Shown: one piece after another, positions 33,727-45,661 of the stretch
How positions within the stretch are numbered: the first letter of the stretch is position 1
How the letters are laid out: every line of letters begins with the position of its first letter
Source: Oehlia diaphana
Taxonomy: Eukaryota > Glomeromycota > Glomeromycetes > Glomerales > Glomeraceae
DNA length: 64,000 nucleotides
Reading direction: 5' to 3'
Assembly: GCA_003833135.1 (NCBI GenBank)
Contig: QZLH01000298.1
Span: 11,905 to 75,904 of the forward strand
The notes under the pieces: model-generated
Told to the model about the DNA's origin: nothing
The model's database searches: none
Seen by the model: the letters and a program-made list of their open reading frames with translations, nothing else
Position numbers and translations under genes: made by a program

Positions 33727-34881
33727 TATGTGTAATCTATTAAATATTTTCATTAGGCTAACTAAGAGATTTTTATTAGTCGGTTTTTCTTGCATAATAT
33801 TTTAACATCCCTTCATCTAAATTCTAAATTATAGCGGCAAGTGTTACTTTTTGAAGATTTGCGTCATGCGATAAGTCAGTGACAATTTTGTAAAATTTTC
33901 AAAAATATTAAATTTTTTGCTTTACTGATTCTCGTCAAATATTGAACTCCGCATTTAATATTTAATCCAAACCGCGCGCATATGTCTTTGCGTAAAAAAA
34001 AAATCATGAAAATCATTCCTTTTTTAGATGATTTTTGATAATGCCAGTCAGAATTTTATTTCCTATTATAGTAACCAACTGACATTATCATAATTCCGGC
34101 CCTGAAAAAGTACGTGCAGCTCATAGTAAAAAATTTTATTCATCACCTGACCCCTATATATATATTTCTGTGTCCTCGCTAGCTTGTCGCTCGACTTGAT
34201 ATTCCATATCCAATAATAGAATGTGACAATTTGAGCATCTGCGTAAAGTATACAAGCTGGTTGTACTGCTTTGATAGTTTACTACTTTGATGAAATTAAG
34301 CCAATAAGGAATATCAATTGCCGTAAAAGGAGCTGGATAAAAGAGCTTCGTCAACTTTCGGCAGTTATCTTATCTAATGACCATATTGAAGACTATTTAA
34401 ATTTTGCTGGAAATGACCTTTTAAATCTATATTAACTAATACTTAGGACTTAGGGGTAAATGCTAGTTATTTATCAATGTATATTTATAAATAGAATGGT
34501 CATATCGATTACACTTGATTGTTTAAGAAAAGAGTAAAAGTTTTAAAGCAAAATAGAATATTATTTTAGAATATCTTGTGACATCATGAAATACACATTT
34601 TTGGATTTTTGAATGAAACAGTTGACATCATACAACATATAAATAAATATAAAGTGCAGGCGATTATTGCAATGAATATTCATTGTGGAGTTTAAATTCG
34701 ATATAGATCGACCTCGGGGAAATCCGGGAGTTTTTGTGATTTATTCCCATTTTCTATTTATGGTTGTGTGCACAATCGGCGGGCATAACTACTAATTTAA
34801 TAATTTAATGTTTATAATAATTTTTTATTTCATAAATTGATTTTTGAATTTTGTATTATTATTTTTGATTTTTTTAAAAAA
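33727..34881. other. Intergenic region upstream of TM3
   Basis: No gene supported; the 66-codon minus frame at 34154-34354 has no recognised motif. Confidence 0.5.
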
Positions 34882-35973
34882 ATGCGTTTATTAATTGTAA
34901 AATTTGGATTTCTTTTAATATTGATCCTACTTGAATTTATAATATACTTCATACCGATACTAGTATCGTGTCTGATTCCTAATTTTTTTATGGCATTAGT
35001 TTGGTTTTTTCCATCAATATATCAACTGTATTTACATATATTTGCGGAAAAAAAATGTGATTTGAGAATAAGAATTTATTTGTTCTTATCTTCTCCAATA
35101 TTCATTTTTCTTTATATTCCAAGTTTTATATTATTATCTATCGGATACAGTATTCTTATAACTCTAGTATTCCCATTATTAACAATCATGACAAGACCGG
35201 AATATTCATTTAGTTCACTTTCTTCAATAGCGGAAATATTCTATTTAATTTTTCATAAATCTAATTATCAAGTAATAGAAGAATCTCCAATATTAAAACC
35301 TTTTAATGAGGTATTAGAATTCACAAATTTTTGTTTTAATTTACATTCCATAAAACTTACAGAAGATAGTTATAAATCATATATTTATGAATTTATTTTT
35401 TCCAAAATTATTATATTATATGATTCAATTATAATATTGATAATTTATGTTTTAATAATTATACCTTATATTCTCGTATTTGCTTTATCCTTGACAACAA
35501 TTATGGAAATTATAATTAGTTTGATTAGTTCAATTCATACAACTTGTAGATTATACGAAAATAATTTAAATGGATTTAAAAAGAATTCTGATTATATTTT
35601 AAAAATTTTTCATTTTATAACAATACTTTGTACACCATTTGTTCTTATATTTTGGATGATGATCCTTGTTATTTATACTATTTCATATAAATTTTTTTGG
35701 ATTACCGCAGTAGCTAATGCATTTTTAACAATATTTAGTATATACAAAAAGAATGGATTTAATAATGTTATAATCTCATATTTGATAATTATTATTAAAA
35801 TATTTCTAACGTTATATAATTTTATTAGTGATTCATTATCATTATCATGTTTAGATATAGAATTAGATGAAATAATATATCTTTTTTTTGGAATTGACAT
35901 TGATAAATTTAGTAAAGATACTTTATATGAAGCAAATAATGTAATAAATTTATTAACACTATTTTTTTATTAA
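34882..35973 (+). CDS. Multi-pass membrane protein TM3
   Basis: Single exon, 363 residues from the ATG at 34882, which immediately precedes the first membrane span as in TM1 and TM4. The frame is open further upstream but without another ATG. Shared blocks: LVWFFPSIYQLYLHIFAEKK, LRIRIYLFLSSPIFIFLYIP, VFPLLTIMTRPEYSFSSLSS. The most diverged member: the C-terminal NGFNNVIISYLIIIIKIF segment lacks the W...PF motif of the other three, and a hydrophobic/Asn-rich extension (LLTLFFY end) follows. Function unknown. It has no F-box neighbour. Confidence 0.78.
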   Translation: MRLLIVKFGFLLILILLEFIIYFIPILVSCLIPNFFMALVWFFPSIYQLYLHIFAEKKCDLRIRIYLFLSSPIFIFLYIPSFILLSIGYSILITLVFPLLTIMTRPEYSFSSLSSIAEIFYLIFHKSNYQVIEESPILKPFNEVLEFTNFCFNLHSIKLTEDSYKSYIYEFIFSKIIILYDSIIILIIYVLIIIPYILVFALSLTTIMEIIISLISSIHTTCRLYENNLNGFKKNSDYILKIFHFITILCTPFVLIFWMMILVIYTISYKFFWITAVANAFLTIFSIYKKNGFNNVIISYLIIIIKIFLTLYNFISDSLSLSCLDIELDEIIYLFFGIDIDKFSKDTLYEANNVINLLTLFFY

Positions 35974-37987
35974 AACAAAAGATTATTAATAGTGATAAAT
36001 TTTATGTAATTTATTTCATGAATGATTTTATAAAAGACGCAGATCATTTCGTACTGATTGATTATTAATAACCAGTACTCGAATTAGCTAGGTTTGTATT
36101 GTAATATATTAATTGTATAATCCTCTGTCATACTAATTTTTGAAAATTGCGAATGATTAGCTGAGTTTATAAGATCGGGAATCTCGTTTACTTATTTCCT
36201 GATATAATCCAGCCGAGAAATCTCTAATTATAGTTAATATTTAATGAGTGACACGCTCCAGGGATTACCCATTTATTTCCAACTCCCCATGAAATAAATA
36301 ATACTTATTTATTGGATAGTTTTTAGTAAGAATTCTGCTAGCTGATGGTTGATCATGATTAGGTAAGTCTATTGGCGTAAGAAAACTTGTTTGACAAGTT
36401 GTCACCAGCTGCTAAGGACAGAATAATTAGATCTGGTTGGGTCAAATCCGACCGGATTTTTTAGTCATATTGTCGATTAATTCATTAAATTTGTATTTTC
36501 TCAACTCTGTATCACTTCACAACATAAATTTTATTAATGTATAAAATCATATTTGTATAAACATAAATTGTATGATGGAGCGATAATGCGATATACTAAC
36601 GATACATGGCGCGCTACAAGTTGATCCATGGAATAATTTTACATTATAAATATCCTTCAATATTGAGTTACTACAGAGCGCCGAATGAGGCAGTCATATT
36701 AAAATTATAAACCATTACCTATTGATCGTAAAATATTCTTTTTTATTAACTGTCATCACCTTGTGATTAACGTGAATTGGTGCAACAGAAGCGTGCAACA
36801 TTTTATAAAAATATCCTTGCGCAAATGTGCAATGAAATAATAAATAAAGAACGAATTTTTTTTAAACCATTTTATATTAAATTGTCTTTCTTTCAGAATA
36901 TTGTCATTTTAACATTAAAGTAACTTATATTAATTGTTAATTTTCCCGAGAAAAATGTTTCACAAAAAAGTAGGTAAAAAAATTGATTATCGCAACTTGT
37001 AACAAAGTATTAGTCGATAATAAAAAAAAGGAGTTTTTATTTATTATATATGTTGTGCTGAGGAGAATTATCGGTGTCTTTTAGCTAATTCTGTTCTAAC
37101 TTCGCAACTCTGATCTTAAACTTAGGATTATATTGTTTTAGTTCCCTGACTTTAGACTTGTGCCTGGTGCTTCTTTTATTATTTGTTTAGCCCCACATCC
37201 TTAGCCTCAAGCTCAGGAATTTGTTGTCTTAATGAATCAATCTCAGATTGCATGTTCGATATTTTATACAAAATGGAAATAATTCAAAAGTTAAACATGA
37301 GGACAAATTATCACGAAATTACACTACATAAATTTGTTTTACAGAGTGAAATGGCGTTTCCATACTAATACCTGCTAGTGTTTCATTCATCTAAGAGCTA
37401 ACTATATACTATAACACTACATCCCAACATTGAATTTCAATCATTGATATCTGGAAAGAATAAAATAAAAATCGTCAATTATATAAGACAAGAGATTACA
37501 AACAATATCTAGCGTCATATTTTTAGCACTCCTATGATTCCATTAAGGTCTTCATGAAAAATTGTCATTAATTTGATCGTGAGTAATCTTACATCACAGA
37601 GAGTTACTGCAAGTACTTATAATTTGGTCACTTGAATGGAAAAGTAATTGTTATTTAAATAAAAAAAAAATTAAAACAAATTTTATACTTAATTCCCAAA
37701 GATAGTTATTAAGAAAATGTAACAAAAAAAATTTATTCTTAAAACGTGGCAAATTAAAATTTTTATAAGTGTGGCTTATACATCAAAAAAAGAGCTTAGA
37801 CATGTGATTTTTGATCATGTGATTTGTTATATACGGCACAACACCGTGTGTTAAATAGCGGAATTCTATTTTGAAAGATGCCTATTACAATGACTACAAA
37901 TTTTTTATTATCATTTGAATTTACATGTTATTATGGAGCTAAAATTTTTAAGTAACTTAAGACATGAAAGTCTGTAGAAATAAAAAG
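35974..37987. other. Gene-free region
   Basis: Two kilobases with no supportable gene. One small open frame (37183-37368) has no ATG at its start and no recognisable motif. Confidence 0.45.
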
Positions 37988-38460
37988 ATGTCTAACGTGA
38001 GTTACTCCATATCAAAAAAGGATCAAGAAATCATCAATGATCCAAACGTATTCTTACGCAGAACACCTCCTTCTGATAATGATTCACACACCACCATGAG
38101 CCAAAGTAAGTAATAATATAACAATTCAACTAATTATGTTACCAAAAAAACATATTCTCTTCTCTAATGATCGCATATCTATTATTATGGTATGAATTTA
38201 GAAATTTCACTTAAAATTTTAAAAATTTATGTCACATTACAATCAACATTTACTACGTACGAAAATTTAAAATAATTTTGTATAAACTTTGAATTTTGTA
38301 CAACTTTGAATTTTTCGTCTGATTTAAAGAACCGGATTATTTCAAACCCAGGGGCCAGGGTACAGTTAAAGCAACGGTTAAGGAACTTTCTGAGTTAAGT
38401 ATGATAACGGAAATTAATTACCGTACTGCCCAACGGGGAGTAATAGTAAAAAAAAAATAA
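37988..38460 (+). CDS. Small two-exon hypothetical protein
   Basis: ATG at 37988; exon 1 to 38105, consensus donor GTAAGT; exon 2 38330-38460 after an AAAG acceptor, ending TAA. The 224-bp intron keeps the frame (phase 1), giving 82 residues. Exon 1 reads MSNVSYSISKKDQEIINDPN, then VFLRRTPPSDNDSHTTMSQ. Exon 2 reads PDYFKPRGQGTVKATVKELS, then MITEINYRTAQRGVIVKKK. Composition is balanced, unlike surrounding A/T translations, and both halves look like protein, but I recognise no family. It could be part of a longer gene or a relic. Confidence 0.4.
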
Positions 38461-41100
38461 CTTTGAAAGATTTAAAAAGGAATCATCTATTTTGGTTGAA
38501 AAGATTAATAGTCAAAAAATATTGCAAATTTGATCACAATTACGGTGTAAATTATTAGTCAACATTTATTTTTAAAGGTCCGTCCGAGTACAGATTAATT
38601 TACTATATAGTAAAGATGACTCATATATCAAACAAACTATTAGTCATGGATATTAGACATACCACGTGACAAGAAAATTATATAAAAAGGGTCTCTTCCT
38701 AACAAAAAAAGCCACACCTAGTAAAAAACTCTCCTAACAAAAAAAAAAAACTCTAACAGATAGGATATTCCATATAGAAAATATGAACAAAAGGTTAATA
38801 ATAATTTTGTTTCCGAGTTCTAAACTCTCCTAACAAAAAAAAAGATGACAGGACGGTCCATACGAATAACAAAAGGCTTTTATGGATAATAACGTTGCCT
38901 CCGACTAATCTAACAAATGTTACTGTTTACTGGAATTTTAAAGAGGTGGGTAAAAAGTATTCTATAACCCACTGGCCATAATCCTTGACTGCACACCGCG
39001 AAAGCAACGTGCGAAGGTTTATGAGGGCTGACCGAACGGCTTTAAAGGGTTGCAAACAGATGACTGGGGCCCATCATACGAGAACCCACCCCAAGGTTAT
39101 ATCTTTGAAAGTGGAGCCTTGGTTAAGGTACCTGAATATAAGTCATCAGGTTCAAATTCACCGTCTTGAAGATATGGTAGTTGGTCTGTCAAGTGCTCTG
39201 GAGCCACTCTTGCAAAGGATCTGATGGTCATAATAGAGAACATAGATGGTGGTGAAGGATACCATGATATACACAGTCACTCCCGAAATGTATGCTTATC
39301 CCTAAGGTAGTTGGGTTATGGTGTACAACCACTTGTCAAAATGGTCACTGTTTACAATACCATTTTGGTGTTCACTATTATGGCCTGAAGTGAATGAGCT
39401 AGAACTAACAAAAGCTTTCAATGTTAATTTATAGGAATCAACTGTGGAATGGCATGAGTGGAAAGAAAAGCAACAAACTTCAAGAAATTAAATTGGTTCT
39501 TAGTGCTTCAAATCTTTTCAGTTTACATGTTTTGTTATTTTATGTTACCACATAAGTGGTTGACTGACCACCCAACTATTGCGTATTCCAATCAAAATAA
39601 TAATGGCTAATGATAATATAATTTCTCTTAGGGAACATTTCATCTTTCAAAAAATGTGTTCTGGTGAAAGATTTAATTAACTAAAAACAATAAGATGATA
39701 ATAAATTTCATTTTTTTTTAAAAAAAAAGCAAGAAAAATAGTAAACACGAACTTTTATTAAATTTACGTGTTTTAAGTTTTTATGTAGATCAGGATCCAA
39801 AATATACGATGAACATCTAAATCTATTAATTATATACTGTAGGTTATTAAATTGGCCTTGTCCTATTAAAGTTTAAGTGGTGATCAATATCAACGACCAG
39901 ACGGTCAATCGTACGATCAGATCACGAGAGAATTACGTAACATTAGTTCTCATTTTTATAAATATCTGAGAATCATAGAATTGCAATTTAATGAAAACTC
40001 ATATTAATCATTTTTTCAACGTACTAATTACAGTTTTTTACTATTTTTTTTTTTTTAATATTATTTGATGTATTTCGTCATAATAACCATCAATCAAGAT
40101 CTTATCTAAGGAAAATGAAAGTCAAACCTGAAAAAAAGAATTATTGTGTGTGGAGATAGAATATCATAGTTTTAATATTTTGCATAGAATCAAATGTTGT
40201 ATATTATGTATATTAATTCTTTTTATTTATTTTCGCATTCACGAATCATAGTAGAATTCAGATATGATATAATGCACCAGATTTCGTGGCATATCTATAA
40301 AGCCGGAAAAATTAATTAGCATCATGATGATGCTCTTCTAGATTATTCTTTGGGAATATACTTGCTCATTTAATGACGATGTAAATAATGGTAAGTTTGA
40401 TTAAATTTATTAATTTTTTCGCTCTTGCAAAGGCGGATAAAAGGATTTGCTAAAGCTTTACCTTTTTATATAATTTGCAGTGAGAAGGATCGGTTTTGGA
40501 ATCAATCTTTGAAGGAATATGATCGCATCACTAAAATATGATCATCAGACGCTCCTTAATTTATAATAGATTCTATCCTAATCAACGGTTAAATCATTAG
40601 ATCTATGGTAGAGCTTTCCGAAAATAGACTAGCAGTCTACAATGCGGATGTCATATATTATGCGATATCGAGCTACTAAATAATATGAATCTGGTCGAAT
40701 TGTTTAAGATGTTTCTATATTATCGCTATGTGCTAAAGAAATATTTACAAAGAAATAATTTACAGGCAGTGGTAATAAAGATGAAGGGTTATTGAGAATC
40801 CGTGCAATAAATTAAAATGAACTATTTACGATTCTGCCTGTTATTGCTTCAGAAAAAACTAAAAATGGTAATTTGTAAGGTCGTATCAGTCTGTGTAATG
40901 ATACACTGTATTATTTAGTATAATCTTATAAATGTTAGATACCAAGTTGCAGTGCAATTATTTTTTTTAAATTGAAAAAATGACACCATATGATTAAATA
41001 TGGCTCATATTGATATTATATCTTTCAAGCCAAATGGCCTAATTTTTGTAATACTGTAACAATGTTTCAGCTTTTGTTCTTACATTTTTTTACTGTACCT
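38461..41100. other. Gene-free stretch with scattered coding-like fragments
   Basis: No complete gene. A 19-20 bp string (aactctcctaacaaaaaaaa) occurs at about 38728 and 38823 and could be a duplication around a small insertion. 38940-39240 is less AT-rich than its surroundings but carries no supported gene. A 40-codon open stretch near 39885-40008 (DQYQRPDGQSYDQITRELRN) looks coding but stands alone. Confidence 0.4.
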
Positions 41101-42649
41101 ATGATGTTATCAGAAGAAATTTTGAACAAAATTTGGCATGGAAATTACGGGAAAATTCCATACACACACTGGAGAATGAATACTTGGGAACTATCCTACT
41201 TTAAAACATATTCTGATGCAATATCTAAGTAGAAGTTGCATAATGATTTAGATAATAAGCTTGATATTTTAACAAAATACCTAAAATCAGGAGCAAACAA
41301 AAGTAATAAGACTTTGGTGTTAAAGCATCAACTAAAAGTTAGTAGTGTTTTTATATTTAAAACATTAATAAGAAATAGTAAGTGTATTATACCATGTGCT
41401 AATGCACGTGCTGGGAAAGAAGGGCGCTAAGATAAAGAGCTTCTTTGGCTTGCATATCTTACCATGAGGTTCTTTGTTTAAGATCTGCCAGTTCTGTAAG
41501 AGGAGCCAGCTATATACCTTTCTTATAATAAGGGATCTTAAAACTTTTTACTTTCTATTACAGAAATATGGAAAAAAGTTTAGCAAAAAAAAAACTTAAC
41601 TCATAACCCTACTCCTATTTCTGCTAAAAGTGGTAATATTAATGAAACAAATAGTCAAAACTTAACTCTTAGTTCTGCTACTCTTTCAATTCCTATTAAA
41701 AAAAGTAATATTAATAGAAATGGCAACCTAAAGAAAAGTCTTAAGCTTAGTAATGAAGCCTCTGCTAGTAGGTTTTAATTTATTTCTTGTATTTTAATAT
41801 ATTGAACATTATAATTAGTTCTTATAAATTTTCAGAAATTTCTTTAAGAGAGATTATTCAAAATACATTACCAAATCTGGTTTATCCTCAATTAAGACAT
41901 AATAAATCAGATTCAAGTATTATATCTGTTGAACGACGGTTTCCTGATAAGATTTCAATCTGGAAGGATTTTAAAGAAAAAGTGCAATTATGGAAATCAG
42001 TATGTGTTGATAAGAAATACAAAAAACCAATATTTGGATCACGTATCATTACATGTGAAAAAGATATCTGGACTGCATCAGAAATAAATATTCATGATAT
42101 TTTGACACCACTAGATAGATCAATTTGCTTTTTAGATGGACGTGCTTTGAAATATATAGCTGGGGAACCAGATTTCATAGTAGTTGATGAAAATTATAAA
42201 GTACTTATACCCTTTGAATATAAAACACAATGGGTTTTAAAAGTACCATTTAATAAGAATATAGTGGAACTTTATCTTCAAGAAAAAGGTATTCGAGAGA
42301 GGAAATTTGTAGGTCCAAAAGAAACTTCAGCTTATAATCCCATAAATCAAGTTTATGGATATATGTGTGCAAATAGATTATGGTAAGAATTCAAAGAATT
42401 TATATCTTCTACATTTTATATTTAAATTTATAATGAAAAACAAGTAATTTTTATAGTTATGGAGTTTTATCAACATTTGATCAAACATGGTTTCTTAAAA
42501 GAGGAATAATAGGGAATCATGGATGGTTGCAAGTATCAGATGTTATTACCAATACATCAACAGATCCTACACTACTTAAATCAATTGCCTATATAATTTC
42601 TATTGCTTCTAATGACTGTTATTCACCATTTATTGAAAAACCTTTATAG
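41101..42649 (+). pseudogene. PD-(D/E)XK-like nuclease-domain gene, damaged
   Basis: The well-preserved part has exons 41568-41771, 41819-42382 and 42457-42649 joined by 47- and 74-bp introns. After a Ser/Thr/Asn-rich N-terminus, the domain contains GEPDFIVVDENYKVLIPFEY followed by KTQW. This is a PD-x(n)-ExK arrangement. It is followed by YNPINQVYGYMCANRL and YGVLSTFDQTWFLKR, a QxxxY-type helix and strand as in RecB-like restriction-endonuclease folds. Such domains occur in fungal kinase-linked and Crinkler-type proteins. Two lesions are visible: a frame change at the A10 run at 41585-41594, and an in-frame TAG (41230-41232) in a possible N-terminal exon starting MMLSEEILNKIWHGNYGKIP (41101). 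It is either a decaying gene, or one with undetected introns or a homopolymer error. Activity not inferred. Confidence 0.55.
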
Positions 42650-42971
42650 TGAAGAGTTACTATCTACTGAAATTTTATTTTTATAAGAATCAAATGCCAT
42701 AACTAGAACAGATTATAATTAAAGTTATTTAATTCTTCTTATTGCTATATTTGAATATGAATATTTTATTAAAAATTTTTACTTTGACACTTATGTTCGA
42801 TGAATAAAGTCAAATTACTAATAGTATATATTTATATATATGTATTCTTTAATAAAACTAAAATACTAGTCCAAAAAGAAAATGGTTTTATTATATTAAA
42901 AAGGATTATTTAACTTTTTAAGTTTTAATAACAAATAATTTTGTAACAGTTAATTATAATAAATTATTAGC

Positions 42972-43210
42972 TTTCCATATCAGAATTTCTAGAACTTAAA
43001 CTTCATAACATTCATGGGTTGGAATCATTAATTAAAAAAACTAAAGGAACTATTTTACAAGTCATTAATAATAGTGTTAGATCTGCTGAAAATACAGAAA
43101 TGTTAATTCCTAATAATTTTCCAATATTAAATGAAATTTTTGTAGAAATTTATGTGATTAGTCTGAATTCTTTTTATGATAATGATAATGATATTGGGAT
43201 AAATTATTAA
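42972..43210 (+). other. Possible terminal exon, unassigned
   Basis: An open stretch after an attattag acceptor-like site reads SEFLELKLHNIHGLESLIKK, then GTILQVINNSVRSAENTEML, ending DNDNDIGINY and TAA. No ATG at its beginning, no upstream exon found, no family recognised. It may be an exon of a lost gene or chance. Confidence 0.25.
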
Positions 43211-44246
43211 ATAATTTTCTCCAAAATCTTATATATTAGAATAATGTATTAGTTTTAATCACATTCAGTATATACAGTATAATAATATATTGGTATATTT
43301 ATAATAAATTCTACCATTAATATAATATCATTTAACTTGAAATTCTCAGAAAAGAAACGTTAAATGTAGTCTTACCGGTATTTCAATTGTATTGGATAAA
43401 AGTAATTTAAAGATTTTATCGTTTCATGAATACATTAAAATAATATTCACTTTAAGACAACAACCTACATATAAGAATGAGGCCATTATGTTGGAGAACT
43501 TTTTTCAGACTTGAAAAAAGTAGTCATGATTCGAGTCAAGTGAGCTAATTGCTTGGAATACATAGTCCGAACATTAATATTGAATTCATTCTTTGTAGGT
43601 TCCTGACTAAAGTTACCAAGCTATGTGATAAGTTAAATAAAAATAGTCATAATCACTAAGAAAAAATGAATTTCTTTAATTATTAACAATTTATTTAGTT
43701 ATTATTAAAAAAAACCATCACGTCGCCAACGATATTTTCAAGATCATTAATCTATTTCAGTAATTATGATCTAACATTGCTTAGTTAATTAAATAAATAA
43801 TAATGCTAATAAATGAATAAATACACTGGATCATCCATTCCATTAGGAAAATCCAAATATATTAAGAATTTACACAGGCAGTCTCTATAAACCGAACCTT
43901 TGAAAAACTTAAAGCGGAATCTTTGATATATAGTATCATCTGGAACGGATTATTAATAGCACAATAATAAATTTTATTTTTCGATTTTTCGATATATTTG
44001 ATATTGGATTTTACCCAAGTGGATGATTTTCACAATTTTTTTTTATTAATGATCGACTTAATTTTCTATTTAGAAGCGCTTTGTGTTCCTATGAAGCGCC
44101 AAAATGCAGGGTAGTTACACTGGATTTTTGATCTTTGTAGTTTTCCAAATAAAGTATACTGTCATTCAAACATTACGTAAACCATTAAATAAATCTGCAA
44201 AATATAAAGGTAAAGTTCCTTAATTTTTTTGAAAAAATTAATCAAA
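43211..44246. other. Intergenic region upstream of FBX3
   Basis: No gene seen. cattacgtaa at 44172-44181, about 70 bp before the FBX3 ATG, matches the string upstream of FBX1 and FBX2. Confidence 0.45.
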
Positions 44247-45557
44247 ATGCAATTTATTCCACCTGAAATCTTTACTAAATTCTGCACTTTTTTATCACCA
44301 AATGATTTATTTACACTTTCTCAAGTTTGTCGCAAATTTCGTGGATATTTATATGCACCAAATTCCTTTTCCACTCAACAAATATGGAAAACATCTCGTT
44401 TACAATTTATGCCAAAAGAAGACATGCCTCCACCTGAAGGAATGAGTGAAGAAAAATATGTTAGATTATTGATTACTGAACGAGGTTGTCAAATTTGTAA
44501 AAAAACTAAAGAATGTAAAATTTATTGGGAATTTGAAGTTAGATGTTGTGAAAAATGTTTTTTGAAAAAAACATCAAGGTAAGTTTAATAAAAACCTTCA
44601 AATAATAAAGTTTGTTTACAATATTGCCAATGAGATTAATTTTTATTTTTTTTTTCTAAAAAAAATAATAAATAAAATATTAGTTTGTTTAGATTGGTTA
44701 CTGAAAATAAGTATTCATACAAATTTCTTAGTATTATGCCATGCGTCCGTGTTCATAAATTACATTATTGGAAAGAACAAATAGATTTTGTATATTCTCA
44801 ATATTGTGGTTTATCAAGAGAAAATTTACAGACTTGGTTAAATGATAGAAAACACATGTTAGATTCTTTGATAAAATATGTTGAACAACGTGAATCCAAA
44901 GAAACAAATTTTAGACATGAATTTGAAGAGGATCATTCTATAATATTAAATTTTTTTAGTAGCCTTCCTCAACCTCTACCTTCTGATCCGCCTTCTTATC
45001 CACTACAATTTCCGCCTAAGAAAATAGTCCGGCGTCATAATAATGAAGAAATTAACGTTGATATTCTCTTTAAAGAAATCGATATGCCTTTACCTTTACC
45101 TTTATCTATTCAATCTGCTCGAGATATATCTGCTCAATACATACGTTTTTATTTCAAATCTAGAAAAAGTAACCCTTTCATTAAACTTTTAATTCCACGT
45201 AGAAGAAAACCTTTCATTATTCCACTTAGAAGAAAACCTTTCATTATTCCACTTAGAAGAAAACCTTTCATTGAACCTTTACCTTTAAGAAATAGACCGT
45301 TTTCTATACTTCATAGGATAGAGCAGAGGTATGAGAGGGAGAAAATGAAGATAGAAAATTTTGACAGTTTTGCGTATTTGTGGAGTGATTATTTTATATT
45401 TTGTTGTCTCTATGAACATGAAGAGAGATGTATGAGTGAGGACAAGAGAGAGAAAAAGAGGGAGAGAAATGGAGAGAGAAGGAAAAGAAAAGATTTTATT
45501 AAAAACGAAAAGAAAGATAAAAATTTTAAAAATAAACTCTCTTATAAATATGGTTAA
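44247..45557 (+). CDS. F-box/Cys-rich protein FBX3 with long basic tail
   Basis: Two exons (44247-44578 and 44684-45557), 401 residues. F-box at residues 3-47 (FIPPEIFTKFCTFLSPNDLF, then LSQVCRKFRGY). Cys cluster C81, C84, C90, C100, C101, C104 (CQICKK, then KIYWEFEVRCCEKC). The conserved second-exon block is YKFLSIMP, then HYWKEQIDFVYSQYCGLSRE, NWL-like TWLNDRK. About 200 further residues are absent in FBX1 and FBX2. They are Pro-rich (PQPLPSDPPSYPLQFPP), then a three-fold RRKPFIIPL tandem, then a highly charged Lys/Glu/Arg tail. Likely SCF adaptor; the tail suggests extra binding or nuclear targeting. The acceptor could alternatively be nine bases later (44693). The ATG at 44247 begins right at the F-box. 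Tail-to-tail with TM4, 104 bp apart. Confidence 0.83.
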
Positions 45558-45661
45558 TAATATTAAATCTTATATAGCAACTTTATTACTGAAATTTAAT
45601 AAAATCAGTATTATTTAATAAATGCATAATTTTTACATTTACTTTTTAAGTATTACAATTT

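Noticed and set aside
39140..39165. B-box-like ggttcaaattc in a less AT-rich stretch, possible SINE
   Set aside because: No A box on the same strand at a usable distance and no tRNA-like fold or poly(A) tail nearby.
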